NCBI GenBank assembly: GCA_016714975.1
Contig: JADKBR010000003.1
Coordinates: 310,001-374,000, forward strand
Reading direction: 5' to 3'
Origin: Candidatus Dechloromonas phosphorivorans
GTDB taxonomy: Bacteria; Pseudomonadota; Gammaproteobacteria; Burkholderiales; Rhodocyclaceae
Length of the DNA: 64,000 bases
Position 1 is the first letter of the stretch. Every line of letters begins with the position of its first letter. The position numbers were made by a program, and so were the translations under genes. The notes under the pieces were generated by a model, which was not told the DNA's origin, did not search any database, and saw only the letters and a list, made by a program, of their open reading frames with translations. Positions 56,290 through 64,000 of this stretch are shown in pieces.

Positions 56290-57339
56290 TCAGGCCTTGC
56301 TTACCGCTAGGCCAAGCGCGGCGGCGATCCGGCCGCTGGCCGCCGGTTTCTCGACCCAGCGGTAGAACAGCGTAGCGACGGCGATGCTTGCACCCCAGGC
56401 CAGCGCCATGAAAGCCAGTGCAACGCCCGGTGCGCTCAGGCCGAGGCGGACGAAGAGGGCGTTGGCCAGCAGGCAGATCGGGAAGTGCACGAGGAACAGC
56501 GAGTAGGAGATGCGCCCGAGGAAGGCGAGGACGGGCCACTCCGGCCAGCTTTCGAGCAGGCCGCTACGCTGGCTGAAGGCGAGCGCCACGGCCACCGCCA
56601 GCGCGACGGCGATGCGCAGGCGGAAATCGATCACCAAGGCGGCGATGGCAAGACAGGTGACAACGGCTGCCCAGGCGGACAGTCGCCGGCGGTCGCCAGC
56701 CCACCAGGCGGCGGCGCCCAGCCCGTAGGAGCCGAAAAAATAGATCGCCCAGTTGTCCAGGTTCTCGTTGCGGTTGAACCAGAACAGCGCCACGGCCGCC
56801 ATCGCCAGTACCAGTACCGGCGCACCTCCGCCCAGGCGCCCGGCCCACAACAGCAACGTCATCAATGCGAAAAGCTGAAAGTCGATGGCGATATACCAGA
56901 GCCCGGCCGACAGCGAATCGAAGCCGAGCACGCTCTGCAGCAGCAGGGCATGGGCGGCGAGTTGCGCCAGCGTCGGCGGGGCCGGAATGGCCTCGTCGTT
57001 CATCCAGACGCGGGCCAGCGCGGCCCCGGCGACGGCCAGCGCGATGGCGACGAAATAGGGAATGGCCAGCCGCAGGTAGCGCTTCGCGATCAGCGGCCAC
57101 GGCGATCCGGCCAGCGCCCCACCTTGCGGCGACATGGCGCGCGCCGCGAGAAATCCGGCGACGACGAGAAAGACCTGGACGGCGATGCGCGCGTAATCGT
57201 AGAACCAGCCGATGGTGCCCGGCGCAACTTCCTGCGCGGCGCCAGCGAGCGGACCGTAGGCGGCGAGATGGTGGAGGACGATCAGTTGTGATGCGATCGC
57301 CTTGAAGGCGTCGATCAACGGCATGCGGTTGGCGTTCAT
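56290..57339 (-). CDS. Acyltransferase family 3 membrane protein
   Basis: Start ATG 57339 (349 residues); the longer frame upstream overlaps another gene. PLIDAFKAIASQLIVLHHLA is the typical AT3 opening with the catalytic-type His in VLHHL. About ten transmembrane helices follow, with IAVQVFLVVAGFLAARAM, AGLWYIAIDFQLFALMTLL and YSLFLVHFPICLLANALF as landmarks. The family moves acetyl or other acyl groups onto cell-surface sugars, e.g. O-antigen. It is the first gene right of the defence island and convergent with the island genes. Confidence 0.87.
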   Translation of the reverse strand: MNANRMPLIDAFKAIASQLIVLHHLAAYGPLAGAAQEVAPGTIGWFYDYARIAVQVFLVVAGFLAARAMSPQGGALAGSPWPLIAKRYLRLAIPYFVAIALAVAGAALARVWMNDEAIPAPPTLAQLAAHALLLQSVLGFDSLSAGLWYIAIDFQLFALMTLLLWAGRLGGGAPVLVLAMAAVALFWFNRNENLDNWAIYFFGSYGLGAAAWWAGDRRRLSAWAAVVTCLAIAALVIDFRLRIAVALAVAVALAFSQRSGLLESWPEWPVLAFLGRISYSLFLVHFPICLLANALFVRLGLSAPGVALAFMALAWGASIAVATLFYRWVEKPAASGRIAAALGLAVSKA

Positions 57340-57362
57340 GGCGCTGATTCTACAGGGGCTGC

Positions 57363-58607
57363 TCAGACGAAACGGGCGACGAAGGCGCCCGCCTTGGCGG
57401 CCGGCAGGTCGATCCAGACCCGATGGCCATTGCCGGGGGCGATAGCGACCGGTTCGCCGGCGGCGTTCTCCATGCCGCTCAGCATCCAGGCATGGTTGCC
57501 GACCGGATGTACGCATTCAAGGCGGTCGCCGACGGCAAAGCGGTTCTTGACTTCGATTTCCATCAGCCCGCGTGCCGCATCGAAACGCACGGCATCGCCG
57601 ACATAGAGGCTGCGGTCGGATTCGGAATGGCCTTTCAGGTAGTTCTGATAATCGGCGTCGTGGTGGCGCTGGTAGAAACCATCGGTGTAGCCGCGGTTGG
57701 CGAGGCCGTCGAGTTCGCGCAGCAGTTCGGGGGCGAGCGGCTTGCCGGCCACCGCGTCGTCGATCGCCTGGCGGTAGGCCTGGCAGGTGCGCGCCACGTA
57801 GTAGGGACTCTTGGTGCGCCCTTCGATCTTCAGCGAATCGACGCCGATTTCCACCAGCCGGTGCACGTGCTCAATGGCGCGCAGGTCCTTCGAGTTGAGG
57901 ATATAGGTGCCGTGCTCGTCTTGCTCGATCGGCATCAGTTCGCCGGGGCGCTCTTTTTCCTCGAGCAGGATTTCCTGATCGCCGGGGGCATGCACCTTGT
58001 AATCCCAGCGGCAGGAGTTGGTGCAACTGCCCTGGTTCGGGTCGCGATGATTGAAGTAGCCTGAGAGCAGGCAACGGCCGGAGTAGGCGATGCATAGCGC
58101 ACCGTGGACGAAGACTTCGAGCTCGATGTCCGGGCATTGCTGGCGGATTTCGGCGACTTCGTCGAGCGACAGTTCGCGCGACAGGATGACGCGGTCGACC
58201 CCCATTTTCTGCCAGAAACGGACGGCAGCCCAGTTGACGGTATTGGCCTGGACCGAGAGGTGGATGGCCTGTTCCGGCCACGTCTCGCGAACCATGTCGA
58301 TCAGGCCGGGGTCGGACATGATCAGCGCGTCGGGCCCGAGGGCGATGACCGGCGCCATGTCGGCAAGGTAAGTGCCGACTTTCACGTTGTGCGGGAAGAT
58401 GTTGCTGACGACGAAGAAGCGCTTGCCCAGGGTGCGGGCCCCGGCGATCGCGGTGCCGAGTTTGTCGAGGTCGCCGAACTCGTTGTTGCGCACGCGCAGG
58501 CTGTAGCGCGGCTGCCCGGCGTAGATCGCGTCGGCGCCGAAGGCGAAGGCGGTGTGCATCATCGCCAGCGAGCCGGCGGGAGCGAGGAGTTCTGGGGCTT
58601 GGGCCAT
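57363..58607 (-). CDS. trhP: U32 family protein TrhP/YegQ (tRNA U34 hydroxylation)
   Basis: A 414-residue U32 peptidase-family protein. PELLAPAGSLAMMHTAFAFG begins a TIM-barrel; LEVFVHGALCIAYSGRCLLS and NQGSCTNSCRWDYKV give the conserved Cys set; SLKIEGRTKSPYYVA is the family signature. Length and motifs match YegQ, shown to act with prephenate-derived substrate in forming 5-hydroxyuridine at tRNA position 34. It is divergent from rng, with 35 bp between the two starts. Confidence 0.88.
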   Translation of the reverse strand: MAQAPELLAPAGSLAMMHTAFAFGADAIYAGQPRYSLRVRNNEFGDLDKLGTAIAGARTLGKRFFVVSNIFPHNVKVGTYLADMAPVIALGPDALIMSDPGLIDMVRETWPEQAIHLSVQANTVNWAAVRFWQKMGVDRVILSRELSLDEVAEIRQQCPDIELEVFVHGALCIAYSGRCLLSGYFNHRDPNQGSCTNSCRWDYKVHAPGDQEILLEEKERPGELMPIEQDEHGTYILNSKDLRAIEHVHRLVEIGVDSLKIEGRTKSPYYVARTCQAYRQAIDDAVAGKPLAPELLRELDGLANRGYTDGFYQRHHDADYQNYLKGHSESDRSLYVGDAVRFDAARGLMEIEVKNRFAVGDRLECVHPVGNHAWMLSGMENAAGEPVAIAPGNGHRVWIDLPAAKAGAFVARFV

Positions 58608-58642
58608 AGTAGAATGCGGAAAAGTCGAGAATTCTATCCCCC

Positions 58643-60106
58643 ATGAGCGAAGAAATACTGATCAATTACACTCCGCAGGAAACGCGCGTCGCCGTCACGC
58701 AGCAGGGTGTCGTCCAGGAACTGCACATCGAGCGCACCGCCAGTCGGGGGCTGGTCGGCAATGTCTATCTGGGACGTGTCTGCCGCATTCTGCCCGGCAT
58801 GCAGTCGGCTTTCATCGACGTCGGGCTGGAACGCACCGCATTCCTGCATGTCGCCGATATCTGGCAGGCGCGGGAAGCGGCGACCGAGCGGCCCACCGAG
58901 CGACCGATCGAGAGGGTGCTCGGCGAAGGGCAGAGCATCGTCGTCCAGGTGGTCAAGGACCCGATCGGCACCAAGGGCGCCCGATTGTCGACGCAGATTT
59001 CGATCGCCGGCCGCATGCTGGTCCATCTGCCGCAGGAAAAGCATATTGGAATCTCGCAGCGCATCGAGGCCGAAGCGGAGCGCGAGGCGCTGCGCGAGCG
59101 GATCACCCGCCTGGTGCCCGCCGACGAACCCGGCGGCTTCATCGTCCGCACGATGGCCGAAAACGCCAGCGATGGCGAATTCGCCACCGATATCGCCTAC
59201 CTGCGCAAGACTTGGGCCGATATCCGCGACAAGGCCCGCGTCTGCGCGCCACCGACCGCGCTCTACCAGGATCTTTCGCTCGGCCAGCGCGTGCTGCGCG
59301 ACTTTGTCAATCCCGATACCGGCCGCATCCTGATCGACTCCCGCGAAACCTTTCTGCGGCTGAGCAGCTTCGCGGACGAATACACGCCGGCGGTCCAGCC
59401 GCTACTCGAACACTACACCGGCGAGCGCCCGCTGTTCGACCTGCATGGCGTCGAGGAGGAGATCCAGAAGGCGCTGGCCCGCCGCGTCGATCTGAAATCC
59501 GGCGGCTACCTGATCCTCGACCAGACCGAGGCGATGACGACCATCGACGTCAACACCGGCGGATTTGTCGGCGTGCGCAATTTCGACGATACCATCTTCA
59601 AGACCAACCTCGAGGCGGCGGTGACCATCGCCCGCCAGCTCCGCCTGCGCAACCTCGGCGGAATCATCATTGTCGATTTCATCGACATGGAAAACGAGGA
59701 ACACAGAAACGCAGTGCTGGAAGAGTTCAACAAGGCGTTGGCCCGCGACCATACGCGGCTGACGGTCAATGGTTTCACGGCGCTCGGTCTCGTCGAGATG
59801 ACGCGCAAGCGCACCCGCGAATCGCTGGCGCACGTGCTGTGCCACCCCTGCCCGACGTGCAGCGGGCGCGGCGAAGTGAAGACCGCGCGCACCGTCGCCT
59901 ACGAAATTCTCCGCGAACTGCTGCGCGAGGCGCGCCAGTTCAACGCCCGTGAATACCGCGTGCTGGCCGGGCCGGCCGTGGTCGACCTCTTTCTCGACGA
60001 GGAATCGCAATCGCTGGCCATGTTGTCGGATTTCATCGAGAAGCCGGTATCGTTGCAGTCGGAGCCGAGCTATTCGCCCGAGCAATACGACATCGTTCTT
60101 ATGTAG
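58643..60106 (+). CDS. rng: Ribonuclease G
   Basis: A 487-residue RNase E/G family enzyme without the long C-terminal scaffold of RNase E. MSEEILINYTPQETRVAVTQ and the S1 domain (LVGNVYLGRVCRILPGMQSA) open the protein. TTIDVNTGGFVGVRNFDD and IIIVDFIDMENEEHR hold the catalytic Asp residues. HPCPTCSGRGEVKTA is the zinc-link region. It matures 16S rRNA and degrades mRNA 5' ends. Confidence 0.94.
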   Translation: MSEEILINYTPQETRVAVTQQGVVQELHIERTASRGLVGNVYLGRVCRILPGMQSAFIDVGLERTAFLHVADIWQAREAATERPTERPIERVLGEGQSIVVQVVKDPIGTKGARLSTQISIAGRMLVHLPQEKHIGISQRIEAEAEREALRERITRLVPADEPGGFIVRTMAENASDGEFATDIAYLRKTWADIRDKARVCAPPTALYQDLSLGQRVLRDFVNPDTGRILIDSRETFLRLSSFADEYTPAVQPLLEHYTGERPLFDLHGVEEEIQKALARRVDLKSGGYLILDQTEAMTTIDVNTGGFVGVRNFDDTIFKTNLEAAVTIARQLRLRNLGGIIIVDFIDMENEEHRNAVLEEFNKALARDHTRLTVNGFTALGLVEMTRKRTRESLAHVLCHPCPTCSGRGEVKTARTVAYEILRELLREARQFNAREYRVLAGPAVVDLFLDEESQSLAMLSDFIEKPVSLQSEPSYSPEQYDIVLM

Positions 60107-60127
60107 TCACTACCAAGGAGACCATTC

Positions 60128-61006
60128 ATGACCCCCGATCCGGAATTCGAAAGCCTCGTTCCCGCGCTGTCGTTCACCCGCCGCAGCTTCCTCGTCACCA
60201 GCCTCGGCGCCGGCTTCGCGCTGTCCGTCCAACCGGTGATGGCGCAGACGGCGATCAAGACCGATGACGTCGGCCTGCTGGCGGGCGAGGTCAAGGTGCC
60301 GGTCAAGGATGGCGAAATGGTCGCCTATCGCGCCTTGCCCAAGGGTGCGGTCAAGCCGCCGGTTATCCTCGTGGTTTCCGAAATCTTTGGGGTCCATGAG
60401 CACATCCAGGACGTTTGCCGTCGTCTGGCCAAGCTCGGCTATTGCGCCATCGCGCCCGAACTCTTCGCCCGTCAGGGTGACCCGCGCCAGTATTCAAGCA
60501 TTCCCGATATTCTCGCCAAGATCACCAGCAAGACGCCGGATGCGCAGGTGATGAGCGATCTCGATGCGACCGTCGCCTGGGCGGCGTCCAAAGGCGCCAA
60601 TACGGACCGACTGGCGATCACCGGCTTCTGCTGGGGTGGTCGCATCACCTGGCTCTACTGTGCCCACAACCCGCAGGTCAAGGCCGGCGTCGCCTGGTAC
60701 GGGCGGCTGGTCGGCGACGTCAATGAATTCACCCCACGCCATCCGATCAACATCGCCGCCGACCTCAAGGCGCCGGTACTCGGCCTCTATGGTGGCCTCG
60801 ATACGGGCATCCCGCTGGAAACCGTCGAGAAGATGGAGATGGCGCTGAAAGAAGGCAGCAAGGCTGCCCGCCTTTCGCAGATTCACGTTTACGACAATGC
60901 CCCGCATGCCTTCCACGCCGATTACCGCCCCAGTTTCACCAAGGATGCGGCGGAAGACGGCTGGAAGCGGATGCAAGCCTGGTTCAAGAAGATCGACAAG
61001 GCCTGA
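60128..61006 (+). CDS. Exported dienelactone hydrolase family protein
   Basis: A 292-residue alpha/beta hydrolase with a Tat signal (SFTRRSFLVTSLGAGFALSV, about 16-35, cut near MAQ). The catalytic Cys lies in ITGFCWGGRIT, the acid in LGLYGGLDTGIP, and the His in NAPHAFHADYRPS. The dienelactone hydrolase triad is thus complete. It acts on an ester or lactone in the periplasm; the substrate is unknown. It follows rng by 21 bp with an AAGGAGA site. Confidence 0.88.
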   Translation: MTPDPEFESLVPALSFTRRSFLVTSLGAGFALSVQPVMAQTAIKTDDVGLLAGEVKVPVKDGEMVAYRALPKGAVKPPVILVVSEIFGVHEHIQDVCRRLAKLGYCAIAPELFARQGDPRQYSSIPDILAKITSKTPDAQVMSDLDATVAWAASKGANTDRLAITGFCWGGRITWLYCAHNPQVKAGVAWYGRLVGDVNEFTPRHPINIAADLKAPVLGLYGGLDTGIPLETVEKMEMALKEGSKAARLSQIHVYDNAPHAFHADYRPSFTKDAAEDGWKRMQAWFKKIDKA

Positions 61007-61065
61007 GCGGGCTTCGGCGAAGCGTCGCTTCGTGCTACGCTTCGCCGCTCGCAAGGAACTCCCAG

Positions 61066-61509
61066 ATGACCGAAGCCGACCAGAAGACCGAATCGCCCGT
61101 CGACGCGCGCGCCCTGCTCAAGGATCTGCAGGGCCGCTTCGACGTATTCCGCAATTTCAGCCCGTTGGCGATCGGCATCGACAAGCAGCTCATCGCGCAA
61201 GAACCGGACTTGAACCGCAAGGCGTTGCGGCTGGCGCTGCGCAGTCACACCATGTCGACGCGCTACCTCAAGGAAATGCAGACAGCGAGCATGCGCCTCA
61301 ACCTTGACGCATCGGCAGCCGGCGAAGTCACCGACGAGGCGCGCACCCATTCCGGAGAAATGCTGCGCGAACGCTTCAAGAAGCAGGCCGAGCAGCGCAA
61401 GGCCGAGCAGGAGTCAGCCAGAGCCGCACAGGAAGCTGCCAGGGCCGAGCAGCGCCGCCTGGAAAAGCTTAGCCAGCTCACCGAGAAGTTTGGCCGCAGG
61501 ACCAACTGA
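61066..61509 (+). CDS. ProQ/FinO-family RNA chaperone
   Basis: A 147-residue basic protein. The FinO domain spans about residues 15-105 (ALLKDLQGRFDVFRNFSPLA, IGIDKQLIAQEPDLNRKALR, LRSHTMSTRYLKEMQTAS). The C-terminal tail (QRKAEQESARAAQEAARAEQ) is a charged helix. Such proteins bind structured small RNAs and the 3' ends of mRNAs. It is a short version without the extra C-terminal domain of E. coli ProQ. Confidence 0.85.
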   Translation: MTEADQKTESPVDARALLKDLQGRFDVFRNFSPLAIGIDKQLIAQEPDLNRKALRLALRSHTMSTRYLKEMQTASMRLNLDASAAGEVTDEARTHSGEMLRERFKKQAEQRKAEQESARAAQEAARAEQRRLEKLSQLTEKFGRRTN

Positions 61510-61645
61510 AACCGCACCGTCACCGGCTTTGAACACGACCGGCGCCCGAGCGCAGTCGGCTTTCATGTGATTAAGAAGCTACGGACAGCACTGGCAATTC
61601 CTGCAGAATCCTGCGCACAGTCAACTCCTGCCAGGACCTGACCGC

Positions 61646-63070
61646 TCACGGCTCTCCGGTTTGAATGGCCTTGCGCCTCGTGTCCAGGGCCTGTCTGGCC
61701 TGGCCGATTACGACGGAAAGGACATTCAGCTGTCCGACATCCAGGGGCTTCGCCTTGCCTTGCCCGAATGATCTGGCGACAACTTCATCGATTTCATCTT
61801 CGAGCCGATCAATGGCTTCCAGATCGATGCCCCGCCGCCCCTCGCACATGATGGCAATCAGCCTGTCGATGTCGCCTTGTCCCTCGTTGGACGCCTGGCT
61901 TCTCCAGGTGCCAAACAACCAGACCAGGCCGGAGCCGAAGACACCCAGGAGAATTGAGGTCAGATACAGCAGGCCCATCGCGCTGTCCAGCAAAGACGTC
62001 TGTTCCCCGTTGAAAAATGCCGCCGCGCCCGGGTGAACGGGCAGGCCGGAGCCATCTTCCGGGTCTGGCGCTTCAATATGCACGGCAAGCCGTGAACTCG
62101 ACAACAGCCTGGCTTTGGCCAGGGACACCATGCGCGCGATTTCTCCCGCCACATATTCGGGCAAGGAGTGCCTGCCTACCAGCCGGAAGGTGACAGCCAG
62201 CGTACCCAGTGCCTCCTCCGGCTTTGGTGACGCCCCGCCGAAGGCGCCGACTTCGATCTCGTTGGGCTCCGCGCCCGGAATCGTCTTGGCTATCGCTGCC
62301 GCCTGCTTGTCACCAATCAGTCGGGGCGAGACATTCGTGGCGTAGGTGATGGCGGCAATCGCATTGGCAATAGCGCCTGGGCCGGACGGACCGAGGACCA
62401 GGACGCCGGCAACCTGTTTCTTGGCCACGGCCTGGCCTATTTCATCCATCGACAGGAACTCTCTGCGCACCTGATAGGGGGAAATGCCATAAAAGCCCAA
62501 TACCGCATCGAGCAACCGTTCGAGACCTTGATCCTGTTCTGTCAAAGCCGATTTCAGCAGGGCAACGTCCTTGCCGGCCAACCCTTGAAAGCTGTTGATG
62601 CGCGAGCGGCCAGGCACGATCAGAACCAGATCGTCGCGCCGGACGATGGCGATGGTCAAACCGTTGGTTGGCATCGCAATGTCGCTGCGGACAACAGCGA
62701 GGTCGGTCTCGCCTTTCTCCATGGCCTTGGCGCTCGCCGCCAGGCTGTCGTTCTTGATCGGTTTCAGCCGAACGAGCGGGCGCTCTTCCGCAACAACTTG
62801 GGTGAGCGTGGATATGAAAACCGGCCCTCCCTCCAGATACGGGCCAGTCGTTACCTTCAGCGGCCACCGAACCAGGCCTGCTTTGAGGACAAGCGTGGCA
62901 ATTCCGCCAATCACCAGCACGATCGCCAAGCAGAAGAAGAGGTATTTTGCCCACCGTGATCGCCTGGCAAGAAGCAGCTGAACAGACTGGATCACAGACG
63001 TTTGCCAACAAGAGGAATTCTGTTCATCTGAAAAGCCCGTCAATTCCACACAACAGCAATACCGAATCAT
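61646..63070 (-). CDS. TAXI-type TRAP transporter solute-binding-like protein, membrane-anchored
   Basis: A 474-residue protein with an N-terminal membrane helix (YLFFCLAIVLVIGGIATLVL). A periplasmic binding domain of the TAXI family follows (LKVTTGPYLEGGPVFISTLT, NDSLAASAKAMEKGETDLAV, VRSDIAMPTNG). A second helix near residues 365-385 (LLYLTSILLGVFGSGLVWLF) leads into a cytoplasmic tail of about 80 residues. A GTG at 62995 is another possible start. No TRAP permease genes adjoin it, so it may be a sensor or orphan binding protein rather than part of a transporter. Confidence 0.75.
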   Translation of the reverse strand: MIRYCCCVELTGFSDEQNSSCWQTSVIQSVQLLLARRSRWAKYLFFCLAIVLVIGGIATLVLKAGLVRWPLKVTTGPYLEGGPVFISTLTQVVAEERPLVRLKPIKNDSLAASAKAMEKGETDLAVVRSDIAMPTNGLTIAIVRRDDLVLIVPGRSRINSFQGLAGKDVALLKSALTEQDQGLERLLDAVLGFYGISPYQVRREFLSMDEIGQAVAKKQVAGVLVLGPSGPGAIANAIAAITYATNVSPRLIGDKQAAAIAKTIPGAEPNEIEVGAFGGASPKPEEALGTLAVTFRLVGRHSLPEYVAGEIARMVSLAKARLLSSSRLAVHIEAPDPEDGSGLPVHPGAAAFFNGEQTSLLDSAMGLLYLTSILLGVFGSGLVWLFGTWRSQASNEGQGDIDRLIAIMCEGRRGIDLEAIDRLEDEIDEVVARSFGQGKAKPLDVGQLNVLSVVIGQARQALDTRRKAIQTGEP

Positions 63071-63138
63071 AAGTTCGGCAATGCGAGAACAGAAAGTGCC
63101 GGCCTGACGAACGAAGGACGAAGCTACTCAACCTGTCG

Positions 63139-63387
63139 CTACTTTAACCGTTTTGGCGCGGTCTTGCGGGTCGTTCGAGACGAAATCCGGTACCCGAACC
63201 CGCTTGACCACGAGCGCAAGACTCGGGATACTCCGTCGAAGCGGCGCTGAAATTCCTGGCCTTCGACAAGAATTTTCGGTTCGCGCCAGCCGCCGCCTGA
63301 CGGTCTCTTACCTGTGCGAATTGACAATTCACTGCCCACCGCAAGAACAGGGCGCGGAAAAGAAATGCGGCTTGGCTTGCCTTGCAT
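63139..63387 (-). CDS. Possible small basic protein, unknown
   Basis: An 82-residue frame from ATG 63387 (MQGKPSRISFPRPVLAVGSE, then GGGWREPKILVEGQEFQRRF, ending RKTAPKRLK). It is strongly basic and has no recognised domain or signal. It would be divergent from iorA. The composition reads like protein, but there is no clear ribosome site, and it may be a chance frame in the 380-bp gap between the TAXI gene and iorA. Confidence 0.3.
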   Translation of the reverse strand: MQGKPSRISFPRPVLAVGSELSIRTGKRPSGGGWREPKILVEGQEFQRRFDGVSRVLRSWSSGFGYRISSRTTRKTAPKRLK

Positions 63388-63411
63388 CAAACACCGGCTC
63401 AGGTTGCTTCG

Positions 63412-63417
63412 TATAAT
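63412..63417 (+). promoter_or_regulatory. Perfect -10 box upstream of iorA
   Basis: TATAAT stands 33 bases before the iorA ATG (63451), followed by a GAGGAG ribosome site. No convincing -35 hexamer is found at 16-18 bases, so activation by another factor is possible. Confidence 0.45.
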
Positions 63418-63450
63418 GAGCGGTTTCCTATTGCTGATCGAGGAGTCGCC

Positions 63451-64000
63451 ATGGCGGCAGTGATGCCCGTACCGGCCGCAAGCCGGGTTCTGATGTCCGG
63501 TAACGAAGCGGTCGCCCGCGCCGTTTGGGAGGCCGGGGTCAAGGTCGCCGCTGCCTACCCCGGCACCCCGTCGACCGAGATGCTCGAGGTGATCTCGACC
63601 TATCCGGATCTGTACGCCGAATGGTCGGTCAACGAAAAGGTCTCGCTCGAGGTTGCCATCGGCGCCGCCTATGCCGGGTCCCGCGCCTTCTGCTGCATGA
63701 AGCATGTCGGCATGAACGTCGCGTCCGACGCGCTGATGACCCTGACGCTGACCGGCGTGATCGGTGGTCTGGTCATCGCCATCGCCGACGACGTCGGGCT
63801 GTCGTCGTCGCAGAACGAGCAGGATTCACGCTTCTGGGGGCGCTTCGCGCATGTGCCCGTGCTCGAGCCAGCCGATTCGCAGGAAGCCTATGCGATGACG
63901 CTCGACGCTTACGAGTTGTCAGAGCGCTTCCAGGTGCCGGTGATCCTGCGCATGACAACGCGGATCAACCACGTCAAGGGTCTGGTCACAGTCGGTGAGC
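63451..64000 (+). CDS. iorA: Indolepyruvate:ferredoxin oxidoreductase alpha subunit, N-terminal part
   Basis: Start ATG 63451 after GAGGAG; 183 residues are visible before the window ends. VLMSGNEAVARAVWEAGVKV, AAAYPGTPSTEMLEVISTY, NEKVSLEVAIGAAYAGSRAF and MKHVGMNVASDALMTL match the pyrimidine-domain start of IorA, the thiamine-diphosphate enzyme that oxidatively decarboxylates aryl-pyruvates to aryl-acetyl-CoA. The protein is cut by the window edge. It is consistent with aromatic amino-acid breakdown alongside the homogentisate-type operon. Confidence 0.93.
   Translation, partial: MAAVMPVPAASRVLMSGNEAVARAVWEAGVKVAAAYPGTPSTEMLEVISTYPDLYAEWSVNEKVSLEVAIGAAYAGSRAFCCMKHVGMNVASDALMTLTLTGVIGGLVIAIADDVGLSSSQNEQDSRFWGRFAHVPVLEPADSQEAYAMTLDAYELSERFQVPVILRMTTRINHVKGLVTVGE

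Overview
The window looks like a chromosomal segment of a GC-rich betaproteobacterium. Gene content and order suggest the Rhodocyclales (Dechloromonas/Accumulibacter/Azonexus-like); this is inferred from gene content, not from a search. I saw no rRNA, tRNA or CRISPR array.

Region 1 (1-10.6 kb, minus strand) is an envelope polysaccharide / LPS block. It holds a GT2 fragment, several GT4 glycosyltransferases, an O-antigen-ligase-like membrane protein, a GT9 heptosyltransferase-like protein, a polysaccharide deacetylase, MsbA and a histidine phosphatase, mostly in overlapping order, with one decayed gene at 2.7-3.0 kb.

Region 2 (10.8-35.3 kb) is a hydrogen-metabolism island. A 14-gene minus-strand operon runs from 25,262 to 10,780: Hyb-type uptake [NiFe]-hydrogenase (small subunit, HybA, HybB, large subunit), hupD, hupF, hybE/hupJ, hypCDE, hoxX, and then a sigma-54 activator (hoxA) with a cytoplasmic H2-sensing hydrogenase (hupUV). 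A good -24/-12 promoter with an IHF-like site lies in front of it. Next come hypF, carrying a one-base homopolymer frameshift, and hupK-hypA-hypB. Between these sits a plus-strand 5.1-kb gene fusing an exonuclease-like domain, a RecQ helicase and a UvrD helicase, interrupted by one in-frame TGA. No HupT/HoxJ-type kinase is present in the window.

Region 3 (35.5-39.3 kb) has peptidoglycan genes (an L,D-transpeptidase and a MepK/YcbK-like endopeptidase), a YdcF-family protein and a PaaY-like hexapeptide protein. Region 4 (39.5-46.7 kb) is an aromatic-degradation operon: MBL-fold protein, FAD hydroxylase, DUF2783 protein, VOC protein, fumarylacetoacetase, maleylacetoacetate isomerase and acetoacetate-CoA ligase. 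It has the lower half of the homogentisate route but no HmgA dioxygenase.

Region 5 (46.7-56.3 kb) is a defence island bounded by an imperfect 21-bp direct repeat. It has a CD-NTase-like (CBASS-type) nucleotidyltransferase and a type I restriction locus (hsdM, broken rhuM, hsdS, hsdR, YgjP-like peptidase). The locus is damaged, and a poly-G/poly-C stretch near 48.5-48.75 kb looks artefactual. Region 6 (56.3-64 kb) returns to housekeeping genes: acyltransferase, TrhP/YegQ, RNase G, a dienelactone hydrolase, a ProQ-like protein, a TAXI-type binding protein and the start of iorA.
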